The translations under genes and the position numbers were made by a program. 64,000 nt of DNA from Tetraselmis striata (lineage: Eukaryota > Chlorophyta > Chlorodendrophyceae > Chlorodendrales > Chlorodendraceae). The stretch's first letter is position 1. Each line of letters starts with the position of its first letter. Under the pieces are notes generated by a model. That model saw only the letters and a program-made list of their open reading frames with translations. It made no database searches and had not been told where the DNA came from. This document shows positions 52,319 to 64,000 of this stretch, piece after piece. The DNA lies in contig VCJN01001531.1 of assembly GCA_006384855.1 (NCBI GenBank), forward strand, positions 70,001 through 134,000, in the 5' to 3' direction.

Positions 52319-52320
52319 TA

Positions 52321-52970
52321 CATATGTGCTAGCTGCAAAATTCAAGAAATCCGTGCAGAAATCCAGAAGAAAATTGATTCCCGGTCAATGTATTTCGGCA
52401 ATAGCGAATATCGTCCCGGCGTGTCCTGGTTTATGTCCCGGTTGATGCGGTTGAAGCCCTTCGGGGTTCGAATACAGAGTACCCCGGTACCCTGAATCCA
52501 CTTTTTCTCTCTGTGAAATCCGCATTTTTCCAGTGAACAGCTGGCTGCCGTACATGTGCCTAATTTGGACCGTATGGTAGAAGTACGGCACCCGGTTGTT
52601 ACCAAAGCATGGGACCTAGGCATCTTTGCCAGTTGGCCTTCTTAGACGGAGAGGTGTCCGTCCTAATTGACACCTAGCCGGCTGGTATAAATTGCCAGCC
52701 TCGGCTCCTTGTAATTCAGTCAGCTGCATTTCCAGAAATATTCCGACTCACCCTTTCTCTCTCGTGACAGTGCCACTCAGCCATCACCACGGCGACAGCG
52801 ACTACCTTTCGTCCATCGCCCACGGCTCATAGCAGCCCTTTGCCTTCCCAGTTTGCATCTTGCTTGCTGGTACTCGACGTGATTCGACGCATGCACGCCG
52901 ACTCTCCCCCCATCAGTAACAATGCCACTCAGCCATCACTTCGACAACCCCCCTCCGACAGGTGTAATCC
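52321..52970. other. flanking repeat and unclassified sequence
   Basis: About 52321-52375 is shared with 36740-36800 in opposite orientation (CTAGCTGCAAAATTCAAG). The rest holds no supported gene. Confidence 0.45.
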
Positions 52971-53160
52971 TTACGGGCTATGCCAGACCTACTACTGCAG
53001 TAGTTTGTGCATTATGTCAAGTGCTGGGGCGGCTTCGGCCAATGTCACGGGGCGAACTTTACAGGGTACGACCTGTACTTTTACTTTTACCAGCGCCTCG
53101 TGCGGGATGCGGGCCGCTTTTCAGCGGCTTGTGTTGATTTTACAAGCAGCCGGCAAGGAT
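52971..53160 (+). repeat. dispersed repeat, longest copy
   Basis: The first part matches 10734-10845 and the second part (GTGCGGGATGCGGGCCGCTT) matches the arms of the inverted unit at 12715-13046. Here both parts stand side by side, so the other sites are probably fragments of one family. Confidence 0.6.
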
Positions 53161-53325
53161 TATTTATATTCACATTTAACTTACGCGATGGAAAATCAGT
53201 GTTTTCTCTACTCGCTACGGCGTGTAGTCACGTTTAAGCAGAGGGGCCGCATTTGCCAAATATGTATTGCTTACATTTTGGTAGGAACACACACCCACGG
53301 GGCTGAGCAATCCGCAATATGCGCC

Positions 53326-54073
53326 TTTCGACACGGGTGGACGAGACGATGGACGGGTTGTAATCCCCTGGGAACGCACCGTACGGGTTTAATTCATACC
53401 GTCCACATCGTTTTCCGGGATGTGCTTTCGATACGGGTGGACGAGATTTCGGAGTGGACAGGATGAAATGACGAATCGGATCGCACGTGGTGACGAACTC
53501 GTTGGGATGATAGGATCGCCTACTGATGACGGCAGTAAAGAGATAAAGATGTAAATAGATAAAGATGATAAAGATATAGCGGCGCCGCCATCACACGAAC
53601 GGGGCGCATATTCGCACGCATCAATTCGGCACGCGCCACCCCGTTGCGTGTGCTATCCGTATAGGTCCATCACCTAACACTCCGCACTCTCCGCTGACGG
53701 ATCCGCATATGAGCGGCGACGGAGTGGCGTGCCAAGAACTACTGATTTGCAGCCTCATAGCAAAAGCGCAGCGCGCGTGATGGTTACGGGCATGGAGATG
53801 AGGGATGCCGGGCGGCGCCGCGGGGCGCGTGGTAGTAGCATGGGTTGGTGTATGTAAGGGCGCTAACTACTGTCTTGATTACGAGCTCGTCTACTGAGCG
53901 GTGGAAGAGATCAGTGATTTTGAGCGATTTCAACCCGTCCATCGCTCACGGCAGTGGACCAGTTGATACGGGACACCCGTAGAAGTACGCGTGGACAAGA
54001 TGCTTTTGTACGTTGTTGTACGCGTTGGATTTAACCCGTCCACCGTCTCGTCCACCCGTATCGAAAGACGCCT
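53326..54073. mobile_element. foldback MITE with about 46-bp terminal inverted repeats
   Basis: The left end (CTTTCGACACGGGTGGACGA) and the inverted right end (TCGTCCACCCGTATCGAAAG) are complementary over about 46 bases. A second partial copy of the same motif lies inside at 53432-53456, and CCCGTCCATCGCTCACGG stands near the right end. No coding sequence is present. Confidence 0.7.
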
Positions 54074-55077
54074 AATGAGATGAAGGGAGGGTGGGTGGGC
54101 ACGCAAGATGTTAAGCTGGCGAAAAGGCAGAAGTTGGACTCCCATCGATGCTCCGGAGAGTCATATAGCAGAACTGATTGGGGTCGGCGCGTGCGCCGCT
54201 GGTCATCGGCTTTACCTAGACATCGTCGCGTTGCTAGCGGAGTACGAACCGGCCGTTTCAGGGTGTTATTCAAACCTCTATATTATCAATATGACCATTT
54301 AGGCAGGAGGGGACCGCAGTTGCCATCATGCTGCCCATGGCGGGGCCGGCCGCCGTGGCGTGCGGGCCCCATATAGGGTTGAACCACCCGAAGAAATACC
54401 AAGAAGCAGCGCCTCACGGCAAGGTTGTCGGGTCGGTGTCTAGCACGAAGCTAGACAACAGTCACATCACAGCCCAGCCGCCGAAGTGATTGAACTTCTG
54501 CGAAACGACGCCGCTGGCGTATGATGCAGCAGCGAAGTCCACATGAAGAATCCACATGACGTCCACAGTATTGCAGAATGCGGCATCCACGTGAAATCGT
54601 CAGGCGGCGGCTTCCCAAGCCGTTTGCCACGATCTGCTGGCAAGCGGTGACGGTGTCTGATGTCCACATAGCCGCCTGCTCGGTGTGGGTGATCGCCCAC
54701 CGAGCATGCAGCAACCCGCGCCCGCCACTGTACACGGCGCATGCATTATCAAATATTACAGCAGGGCCGCGATCCAGGGCTACGCATATGCCGGAATGCG
54801 GCATTGTAGCTTATTGTCGCGCTCCACGCCACGCTCGCCCTTGCGTGTACGATGATACAACAAGAGACCCGTCCGGCAAAACGATGAAATCGCCCGTAGC
54901 GCACTACTGCACGCTCGCCTTGCCACGCGCGAAGAGCACGTACATGCGCCGAGCACCACGATCGCCACGCGGAACGCGATACGAAGATGCTGATTGGGCT
55001 CCCACGAGCTGCCCAGACAATCATGTCAGTTGGCGTATAGGTGTGGACCAGGGTTGATCCGAAGTCCACTTTCCAGT
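54074..55077. other. no gene recognised
   Basis: Several open frames of 60-160 codons exist on both strands but none has a known motif. TCCACATGA-like repeats occur near 54538-54600. Confidence 0.35.
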
Positions 55078-55755
55078 ATTTCAGGCTGCATGCAGGCTGC
55101 AGTGCCGGCTGCGGTCAACATACTGCAATATTGTAGGCTGTAGTGCAGGCTGCAGTAGCACTGAAACTGCCGATTATAGGGAAGGGCGGGATAGTGATCG
55201 GCCCATGGCGGATGCAGAGGGCCAACAATCGCGATGGAATTTGTATCATTGAATTGCCTACAAAGGGGAAAAGCCTACTATGTGTATATTTGTGTGTGTC
55301 CAACGATGATGTCCCAACGCATATGCATTGTGAAACACGCGTAAAAAAGCAAGATGACATAGAACCCCCTCTAATCCCCCGCCTCTTCATCCGCTGGCTC
55401 GACTCCATACTGCTCCAACATGGACTCCACTGCTTCCCATTGAATGCGGTTGGCCTCCCCCTCCCCCTCGCCCTGAAGGACCTAGCTGGCCAGCCAATCC
55501 TAGTGATGGTACGAGCGAGTACGGTGCTATCCGCGGCGCTCCGGCCGCCGGAACCGTCGCCATATGGCTTGTTATCATTGGCGGGCGCCATCCAACCGTT
55601 ATCCAGTGAGATGTGGCTGGGGCTCTTTGCTTAACTGCACTGCAACCCCGTTTCGGGAAGTACTGCAAGCTGCAGTGCAGTACCCGTGGCTTAACTGCAT
55701 GCTGCAGTTTCTGCAACCTGCAGTGCAGTAGATACTGCAGTCTAACCCTGGTATG
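55078..55755. repeat. unit bounded by CTGCAG-rich ends
   Basis: Both ends (about 55082-55165 and 55625-55755) are dense in CTGCAG and CTGCA, partly palindromic, while the middle is not. Frames inside the middle are unrecognised. It looks like an element with subterminal repeats. Confidence 0.45.
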
Positions 55756-56704
55756 GACCCTAGTGGACCCTTCTCCACCTGCGATGCCACCATGCCCTTC
55801 CTCATCTTGGGGATGTGGTCGCCATGGGCCAGCACATGCGCCACGCCGTGATCATGGAAGAAGCCGTTGAGGCCGACATGTAGGGTTGCATGCTCTGTGC
55901 CTTGAGCGTGCCTTGCAGTCCCTGCCGGAGGTACCGCGCAATGGTAGACGCCGTGGCACCCAAGAGGGTACATCCTGGACTTTGCATAGCCGGAAGAGCG
56001 GCTTGATCTCGGTGCCGCACGTATTGCTGATGTCCTTGGACCATGCCCAGGTAAAAATATCCACCGTTGTTTCGCCGAGCCGATCGGTACTCAACATTGT
56101 ACGCATGTACGGGCGCATAGTGTCCGCCCACGGGTTGGTGCCACCGGCCTTAATGTCCATATAGTAGTTCTGCTTGGAGGCGCGCGCCGTGCGCGCGGAG
56201 CGTACCGCGGGCAAGCCTCGTACGGGGTAAAGCTTAATGGTAATACTCATGGCGCCCCGGCGCAAGTACAACCATGGCAGAATGGCACACATAAGATGCA
56301 TGTTCATGGCCCAATTCAGCGCCCCAAGCATACCGCGTCCTGCCATGCGCCCCGGTTTGAAGGGCTCAATGGAGTGGATGGCGACTACCACCCGCAACGC
56401 CGGAACTCGGCCCGCTGACTACACCAATCCCGTACATGTAACCCATGGAAAGACGGCTCCACCCGAAACGCTTCACATACACATACAGCTTCCGAATCCA
56501 CCGTGGCGGACAAATGATAGGAATCGGCGTCGTTATTCTCACGCCGGGCAATAAACCCATCGCACTGAGAGTGGACAGACGAAATTCGCCGCACCATCAT
56601 TAGAGTTGAACTGACCGCCATCCCGGCGGCATTGGACTATGAGCTTCCGGAGCACATCCTCGCAGATAGCGCCGTCTCCCTTCATATAATATAGCGCGCG
56701 ATGT
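55756..56704 (-). other. unrecognised minus-strand open frame
   Basis: A 181-codon minus-strand frame at 55852-56397 reads, for example, 'NPWADTMRPYMRTMLSTDRL' and 'TTVDIFTWAWSKDI'. Neighbouring frames continue in similar style, as if a longer coding region had frameshifts or introns. I do not recognise the family. Confidence 0.3.
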
Positions 56705-57965
56705 GCCGCCCGATCACCTTACGACGCCACGCTTACAAAATACTGCCACTCGAACACATCGTACATCTACTCAGCCACCGAGCGGATGTTTGACTCCAAA
56801 CCATCCTCCAGCAAGTCAAAGCCCACACAGGGGAACAAACCGACACCACCGCTACCGACAAACCCGGAGAAGTAGCCAACGCCAAAACCCCGCCAGACAT
56901 CGCGGTATCCGTAGGCGCGATTCCCGCGCCAACCGAAGACGTATGGCTGACCTCATGCCAAAGAGCGCCGATCACCACCCCCCCCTCCACAACCTGAAAG
57001 CCGCCCTCCGGAAACACGTCACCGCTAATCTGGGCTGCGACGCCACCGCCGACGAGACCTTGCACTCCCACTACCTTATAGACTAGGCGTTGACCAGGGG
57101 CGGGTGCAATGCCGGACCTCATCAACCCCTCGGCCATCACCACCGTCGAAAGAATCCACAAGCTGGAATTCAGATGGTGAACACCCTCCAGGCGAATGAG
57201 ACGCAAGGGCCAGCCGTTGCTCACATGCGGGAAATGCGGAGAACGCCTCAGCAACGGCCACATGGCAGGCAAGTGCCCTTCCATCGCCGGCCTTAAGACA
57301 GATCGACACAACATCGCGGTTAAGCTCCTCATCAGAGAGCTAGAAGTCTTGAACGGCGCAAGCTGGCACATACTATCGACGGACGCATGAAAGAAACTTG
57401 TGGCCGACTTACCCTCCCCAGCAGACCGAAAGACCCTCATCTCCGACCTAGCAGTCAGAATCAACCACACCATCTCGCGCGTCAACAAACCTAACCATCT
57501 AGTGGACACCCACGATGGGGAAACCGAAGGTCCGCCTAGCGCCTCCAAAGCACTCATCATGCTCCCCACGACCACGACCCCCACCTCCGCCCATAACACT
57601 GTGAGAAGCCGGACGTCGTACGTGATGTCGGATTTGGCTAGGGGCCACCCACCGAAACTATATGTCCTAGCAGTGACCACTTAGTAGCAGTCCATAAAGT
57701 GCAAATAATCGGATTCAAATATTGCACTAATCGCAACCATGCCACCGTACACACTCTCATCCACAAACAAGTACCAATCCAGAGTGAAAGCCCTCCGTCA
57801 CCAATGGAGGTGTCCGATTGAAATCGTCCCCGTCACTACCCTACGCCGCAGCGGTACCATGCACATACTCACGCTAGAAGCCGTCCAACGCCCCAAGAAG
57901 CAACCACCGGACAACCCCCCTCCACCCCCTAGCGCCGCAGCAACCCGCCTCTGTAAAAAACTCTA
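56705..57965 (+). mobile_element. decayed LINE 3' part with RNase H-like motif
   Basis: Plus-strand frames show 'QQVKAHTGEQTD', like the His-containing end of LINE RNase H domains (xVKAHTGxxGNxxAD). A cysteine pair with 'CGKCGERLSNGHMAGKCPS' follows, then 'ALRHQWRCPIEIVPVTTL' and 'TMHILTLEAVQ', a closing pattern seen in some algal LINEs. The pieces lie in different frames with in-frame stops, so this is a dead copy. No RT is seen upstream. Confidence 0.55.
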
Positions 57966-58039
57966 GAGACAGTCAATCGGATGGCTTTACACACTCCTCC
58001 ACATATCCCGATAGTCCCTCAAACCTGCCATGCAGCGTC

Positions 58040-60100
58040 ATGCCATGCAGCGTCGGAGAGGCGCATGGTGTCGACGGCTTCGCACCCCGGGTCACGCCAG
58101 CGGGCGTTTTAGCGGGACATGAGGGCGTTTTCGGACGTCGCGAAGCGGTCAATGATGCAGGTGCCCCACCTAGCAGTGAGCGAGGCGAATCGACGCGGGT
58201 TGAAATGCCAATCGTCGCTGTCTATCTTGCGAATGAGTCGTCCAGTCCAGATATTTGCCGCGGAACGGATGTAGCGCACGGACAATACAATACCGTACGT
58301 GCGTGTCCATGAGGCACCATGTTTTTCGCAACTCGACCATGAGGTGCAGAGAGAGAGTGGTGAGGCTGGTGAGGATGCCGACAAGCGCTTGATTGTCCTC
58401 GTGCAAGCAGATGTGACTACGGTTGCGGGTCACGGGGAGGTAGGACTCAATAGTCAAACGGACGGCTTTGAGCTCTTTCATGCATGTCAATGTGCGCAGA
58501 GCGGTCCTCGTTGTACCAAAACCCCGAGCCTCATGGTGTTTATTTTGTTCAGACCGGCGCCCCATCCGTGTGACCAACTGTCGACGTGCAAATAACCGGT
58601 TTCGACAGGGTGGCTGATGGGGCGGCCGTTGTGTTGGGTGGGCACTCCAAGTATCTACTATATTGCATGTCACGTGCGAGCTTGCGGTGGTGGGCGAGCT
58701 TGACGCCGCCGGACCAATAATAAAGAGTCGTCACTCTTGAGCACATCATGCAGCTCACAAAGGTAGAAACATGCAGGGGCGATGGCCAAGTAGAGAAACT
58801 GGTACTTGCCCGCGAGGGCGGCCAAGTCGCGAGCAGCCAAGCACCGTCGGTCGCGTTTTGCACGCTATCTAGATCACGCGTTTCGTTATACGAGCAACGA
58901 CGGGCAATTTCTCAGCGGGCGCAAGAAGAGCAGCAGGCGACCCCCGACGTGTAAATTATTATCCCCAGGTGCACGAGATTGACGGTGGGCTCCCAGATGA
59001 CGTCCTTCTTGGGTGTGTGCAACATGCCGAACCCCAAGAGATGGCGTTCGATGCAATCGCGTTAACAAATGGTCTCAGCATGAGACAGAGCTAGAAACAG
59101 AAAATCGTCCATGCATGGCTAACATGCGCATGCCAAATCCACGCCGATGACCGGTGTGCCGTTTGCTTCAGTTGGGTTACGACGCAAGTAAGGCCCTAGT
59201 GAGGATTTTGGTGAGCTGACAGAAGTAGGAAGGGAACCACGACGTTTCCGACCTCCCGATACCATTATGCGCGCCGTGTTCGTATATGAGTACCTTATTT
59301 ACTATCTTAAGTTTTACAACACATTGAATTACATCGAAAATCAAAAAGCCGGCAGAGTATACCTCTAGTCTTCTAGGATGCCGTTTTCATATCTGGCGTC
59401 CGGGTATCGACGTTCCTCCGGTTTTGATCCCCATATGTACTGTGTAAGATACCATTTGAGATATATTATAGTACTTTAAACAAAACCGGAGGGAGTTCCC
59501 GGGCCGTTTTTGCCCGACACAAAATAGTGTGCCCCATTAAATAGACGATGCTTAAGAGGTCTTTTGGCGGATTTTTTTGTCCTCAAAACTGATGTATACA
59601 CGTGATGCACCAAGTACTAAAAATGCTATGCGGCGTGTGCGCGGGAAGCGCGATATCGGCAATTCAAGAACGCCCTGACAAAGATCAGGCCAAGCTAAGG
59701 CAAGCCAGTCGGCGGTACAGAGTGCCACGGTAATCGACCGAGAAAATGTGCATGTTCCCAAGGGCGATTTCAACCGCTTAAACCCCACCACGCATGTGCA
59801 TATGCAACATGTAATCCCCATGGCGCGCCAAATTGCGCAAATGCGAAAGTGTTTCGAACGAAAGACCTCGCGTCTCGCAGTAGCGGTTTACGGGGCGGAG
59901 GTCAATGATGAGCCTCCATTTGTTTGTTTCAAGCTTGGGAACAAAGAACAACTCGGACACCCATTGTGCGCAGTAGCCTCGCTCCCATGCCCAAACGGCC
60001 AGGAAGCGAGCCAATTTACCGTCCATATACTTTCAGCTGGGCAAGACGAGTAGCATTCTTCATTGACACCCCCTGATGAACATAAGCCCTTACTAAAACG
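58040..60100 (-). mobile_element. broken DIRS-type RT/RNase H fossil
   Basis: This is a fossil on the minus strand. RT fingers are visible near 59780-60030 ('NKWRLIIDLRPVNRYC'), and the RNase H part near 58110-58600 shows 'CLHEDNQALVGIL', 'RYIRSAANIWTGRL' and 'NPRRFASLTARWG', the signature wording of DIRS-like and related tyrosine-recombinase retrotransposons. It is clearly broken, with several breaks, and no recombinase or terminal repeats were recognised. It is older than the compact element at 47.4-51.2 kb. Confidence 0.7.
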
Positions 60101-61070
60101 GAACGCGTACACCTCTAGATCATGTTCAGAACACGGCGGTTTGCACCAACAGCTTGCCCGTTGCCGAGATTACGATGGGCGCGATGTTTCATCAAGAGGG
60201 AGTCGGGAGTACAGGAATCCGCGCGATGGATGTCGAGAGAGGCCACGTAGAGCGCCATGTCGCTCTACTTGCCCCTCTCTGCGTCGGCGTCAGGGTCCAC
60301 TGTGCGCGGCACTGTAAAGGTGCCGCGGCGTGGGAACAGCCATGTGCCATTGGGCGTTGGCTTGACCACTGGCAGTGTAGTGTCACTTTTAATCGAATGT
60401 GCACCAAACGACGGGTATGTGCCAGCATGCGCCCGAATCGGGGCGCATTTCGGCACCCACATTGAACAAGAGCCAATTAGGATCGAGCCATGCCCACACG
60501 GCATGGGCATTAAGGGGTTATTGTTGGTTGACACTGGTCGAAGGGCTTGGACCTTGTTCCGCGGAGTGGGGAAGCGCTGCGGCGTCCGTCCCTCCGACGG
60601 CGTGCCGGTACCGGGATATCGCGCGCGAACTATTTCTGTACGAGAATCCTTTATGCGGGCCGCGTGCGGCGCGTCTAGCACACATCAAACTCTCTCACCC
60701 ATCCCAAGCTGCACATAGCGCGCTCGGCGCCAATGCGCGCGGCCATTGCGCATCACGCCCCCCGGAGCGCGAACCCTATCCCTTGGGTACACATAACTGG
60801 TGGTGATCGGGCAGGTACTGACCACAGTGGTCAACACCGGCTGCTGCGCACTCGGCTGCATCATGTACGGATGCCGCTCTTTCTGCCCCACTCACTCACT
60901 GCAGCCCACCCACGCCAAACAGAATTGGAGACATCTCAACGTCGATCCCACCCGACACGCACACCGATATCGCTAGAGGGAGGGGAAGCTGAGGTCGTTA
61001 CCGCGGCGGATTTTTGACTTCCTATAATGTTCTCTCGCATTGTCCGTTGATGCTACAATGGGGGTTGGAG
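60101..61070. other. no gene recognised; possible upstream part of the DIRS-type fossil
   Basis: Open frames on both strands, up to about 150 codons, show no known domain. The minus-strand ones could be the 5' part of the fossil at 58.0-60.1 kb. Confidence 0.35.
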
Positions 61071-64000
61071 GCTTAAAACCCGTCGTGCCGACGCTACGCC
61101 CCAACGACATGGCGCGGTGCGAGAACTACGCTCGGTGAGTTCTGGCCGTTTCGGCCAACCATCCCGCCGCCTCAAACTTCTGCCGGCATTGTGGCAAATC
61201 CACCATAGTAGACGGCCTGGCAGTGGTAGGCGAGGAGGCGCTGGTCTCGGTGGTGACCGAGGTGATGTTAGGACCGCTCGAACAGCCACCACATGCAGGG
61301 AGGCTTGAAGCCCGCGACGGCGACCTTTCGCGGCGTGCAAGCGGAGTGACCTCCTCGTGTCGTTCTGCGAGGCACGACCAGACATGCGTCACAGCCCGCT
61401 GTGGGAGCAAGACGGTAAGATGCATGGCCACCTGTCGCGACGGAGTCGAGTCCGTCGCGGTCTTCCATGACGTGCACGGCGGGCCGCTGAAGGTTCGCAA
61501 TCACACGCGGCATGCGAAGAAGGCACGGGCTGAGACACTCGCGGAGCTGCACATGAAAAGGGGAGCGCACGGTGGAGTCAGGATGACCGGCAGGTCGGAC
61601 ATCGTGTTCATGTTGTACCCTCTGTCCCTTGAAGTGAAGGAGGAGCCATTCCGGGGCCAGTGCGGCAAGCTGAAGGTGGTCAAGGGGACTGTGTACATCC
61701 ACGGTGGAGTGGTGGCAGCGAAGAAGGGCACCGACATGGAGCTGCCAATTGGCTACGCAGTGGACCAAGTGATCCAAAGGCATGGCCCTTCTTCACTATC
61801 TTTGATATCCCAAAACAGACTATCGTCGGTGTTGTCGTCGCCCGCGTTGCCGTCCGTCGCTACGTTCCGGGGCGTCGTAGCGCCCCCGGTTGTCGCTCCC
61901 TCTCCGCCATGGGTGGGTGCACCGACCGGCCGCCCCGGTAGCCATGCCTCGCGGGCACGGTATCCGCCTCCCCCTTGCCGCCCATCCGCGGCCTGCGACG
62001 GGGTGGGGTGGGATGCGGTGGATCACCTTTCTGACGTGGACATCATGGCGCACATGCCGGCGGAGATGTGGAATTGTGGATGGAGATGGCGGTCCCTATC
62101 GACTTCCAACAAGCGTGGACGGAGGCACAAAGCTGCGCGTAAAGAGCAGGTGGTGGCGGCGATGGAGGCTGATGACCCCGTGGTGTTGGATAGAGCGTTG
62201 AATTGGAAGTGCAAGTTGCCGCAGCCGTTGCTCATGGCCTGGGCCGAGCCGGGCGGTGGCGACAGCAAGCCTTGGCGTGGCGCTTCCGCGCATTCGCCGA
62301 GCGGCGCATGACCGAATTCGTGCGCTCATGGGACGACGCCCGCATCGAGGCGCTCTATGCCGGACATGCCCGCCAACGTCGGGAAGACGCCGACCTCTTT
62401 GCGGCTCTGCTCGTGGGCACCGCGGGCACCGTGGTGGCGTTGATGGGGGACGGAGAGCTCTCGTCCCGAGCGGCGGGCCGACTATCTTCGAAGGGTACGG
62501 GCGACCTATCCGATCTTGCTATCCTCGCCCATCTGCGCGACAAGCACCCGTTCCATGGCCACCCGTTATCAGACGCCGCGTATGATATTCCGTCGACGAG
62601 GCCGCCCTGACGGCTGACATGCGGATGCCGTACAAACAAATCAAGCAACACGTAGCGGCGGGGCCCTCAGGCATGCCGAACGAGTATCTCCGCAACTTGG
62701 TGGGCGAATACGCCCCGGCGTCAGGGCCTGCGGCGGTCCGCGCCATGTCAGAGGTCGCCTCGAGGTGCCTCCAAGGTCAAATGCCCGGGTGGTTCAACCG
62801 GCTCTTCGTCTTTGCTAGGCTTGTGGCCCCTGTCAGCGCAAGAAGCTAGGTGAGGGCGGGTCCCGGACGTGTGTCTTGTGGCACTGGGGGAGGGAAAGCG
62901 TCGCGCTGCGGAGCGGGCGGTGGTGAACACCATGCAAGAGGCGTATGTTTCGGTGCTTTCGCCGTCTCAGCTCGGCGTCGGCATCTCCTTAGGGGACTCC
63001 GTGCTCATTCATGGTGTCCGCCTCATCGCCGAAAAGCTTGGCCCGCGTTCCGTCAGCGTCCACACTAACCTTCGCAACGCTTGCAACGAGGTGTGGCGCG
63101 GCATCATCATCCAACGCAACATCGATTGCTCTCCTCTACACCTTGTCATCCCTGCGCTCTTGGCCTCTCTCTCCACGGATTCGTTTCTGCTCGTGGACGA
63201 TCCGCCCGCCCCTATGCTATCGGAGGACAACGTGCACCAGAGCGCGTTGTTGGCCACGGCATCCTACTGCGTCGCGATTCATCCCGAGATTGAGGAGTGC
63301 GACATAACGTTGCAGGTCGCAGACGGGGCGGCGACGCGCTTCAATGCCGACGATGGATATTCGATGGCCTTGCCGGAGCACGTTTGGCCGGGCTTTCACG
63401 CCTTCCGCACGTCCAACAAGGCGTATGTGGTGCTTGAGATGCGCTTCGACAAGATGCACACATACAACGCGGACATGGAGGCCGCACGGCGTGAGGCCTT
63501 GGCCGTCATCAACTGGCCCCAGCTCGACGGCCACCATGGCATCCCGGTCCTCAACGTGCCGCTCGGATCGCCATGGTATGTATTGTGCATGCCTACATGC
63601 CTCCGCGGCAAGGCGGAGGAGCTACAAGAGGAGGTGGATGCCATCCTAAGCAAGCTCATATCTGCCACGCCCAGTCGTCGGTACACCCACGCCCTGGATC
63701 ACCACGGTGTCTTCTCAAGCACTGCATTGCATGCATGGGGGGGGGGGGGGGGTATATTGGCTCCGCAAATGCCCCTGGTCCTAGGTGGAGGCCTTCGCGG
63801 AGCAGTAGATGGCTGTGGATGCCACCGTCTTGACGGCGTTCGAGCGGGCGCTAGGGGTCTCTTGTGATCCCTCCACGTACGCACCGACACCAATCCGGTT
63901 GGCACCGATTTTCTGGCGGAGCTTTTGCCCGACCCTGAACGATCCCACGGCAGTAGAGGCGGCTACTTTGACGAGAATGCAGTGGAAACGGCGCGCGAGA
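61071..64000 (+). mobile_element. decayed LINE (non-LTR retrotransposon), running off the window
   Basis: Three main plus-strand open stretches in different frames (about 61200-62310, 62203-62850 and 62869-63867) make one LINE ORF order. A cysteine finger ('NFCRHCGKSTI') is near 61175. A 'GWRWRSLSTSNKRGRRHKAA' block follows with 'RALNWKCKLPQPLL'. RT N-terminal motifs come next ('AAGPSGMPNEYLRNLVG', 'VALGEGKRRAAERAVV', 'PSQLGVGISLGDSVLIHGVR'), then RT core with 'SEDNVHQSALL' in place of the usual QGDPL and 'FNADDGYSMALPEHVWPGF', where xADD replaces YLDD. There are at least two frameshifts and altered catalytic motifs, so it is not functional. The class is the one that often carries restriction-like endonuclease, but that part would lie beyond the window. 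Confidence 0.8.

Noticed and set aside
56733-57680. 315-codon minus-strand open frame
   Set aside because: It is antisense to the LINE remnant on the plus strand and has no motif.
1-64000. CRISPR arrays, bacterial operons, riboswitches
   Set aside because: Spliced genes and eukaryotic retroelements dominate; the tandem arrays seen have no regular repeat-spacer structure.

Overview
The window looks like nuclear DNA of a green alga, most likely a chlorophyte. The evidence is GC-rich coding exons split by many short GT-AG introns, very long G or C homopolymers inside those introns, TGTAA poly(A)-like signals, and retroelement types common in volvocalean and related algae. Nothing in the sequence allows a species call.

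Left part (about 0.6-9.9 kb): three ordinary host genes whose intron-exon structures can be read with consistent phase throughout. They are an Hsp70 nucleotide exchange factor of the FES1/HspBP1 type (minus strand, 7 exons, 306 aa); the RMD5/GID2 (RMND5) subunit of the CTLH/GID ubiquitin ligase (plus strand, 8 exons, 390 aa); and an unrecognised coiled-coil protein (minus strand, 7 exons, about 310 aa). The first two are divergent around an 885-bp promoter region.

10-25 kb: a short LINE 3' fragment, then the most notable object: an 11.5-kb Ty3/gypsy-type LTR retrotransposon (13773-25251). It has two 952-bp LTRs in which I see no difference by eye and two long overlapping ORFs. Besides gag, protease, RT, RNase H and integrase it carries a cytosine-5 DNA methyltransferase domain lying across the ORF1/ORF2 junction, a PHD finger after the integrase, and a second, differently built methyltransferase-like domain at the C-terminus of ORF2. 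An element carrying a DNA-methylation writer, a histone-reader type finger and another methyltransferase fold is the best candidate for an unusual system here.

25-47 kb: a lower-GC, repeat-dense region. It holds a BED-like zinc-finger remnant, a 1.5-kb inverted-repeat element, two Harbinger-like non-autonomous copies with TWA target sites, an old broken chromovirus, a second LINE 3' fragment, a 21-copy TGTCA microsatellite, several tandem arrays and a decayed TPR (kinesin-light-chain type) gene. It ends with an apparently genuine host gene on the minus strand, an RNase P/MRP subunit POP4/Rpp29 (44.2-46.0 kb).

47-64 kb: a compact tyrosine-recombinase (DIRS/PAT/TOC-like) element with two-block terminal direct repeats that include a tRNA-like sequence; a 1,040-bp TIR element whose pre-insertion site can be read from a paralogous repeat at 36.8 kb; a foldback MITE; a CTGCAG-rich repeat pair; a LINE fragment with an RNase H-like motif; a broken DIRS-type RT/RNase H stretch; and a decayed LINE that runs off the end of the window.
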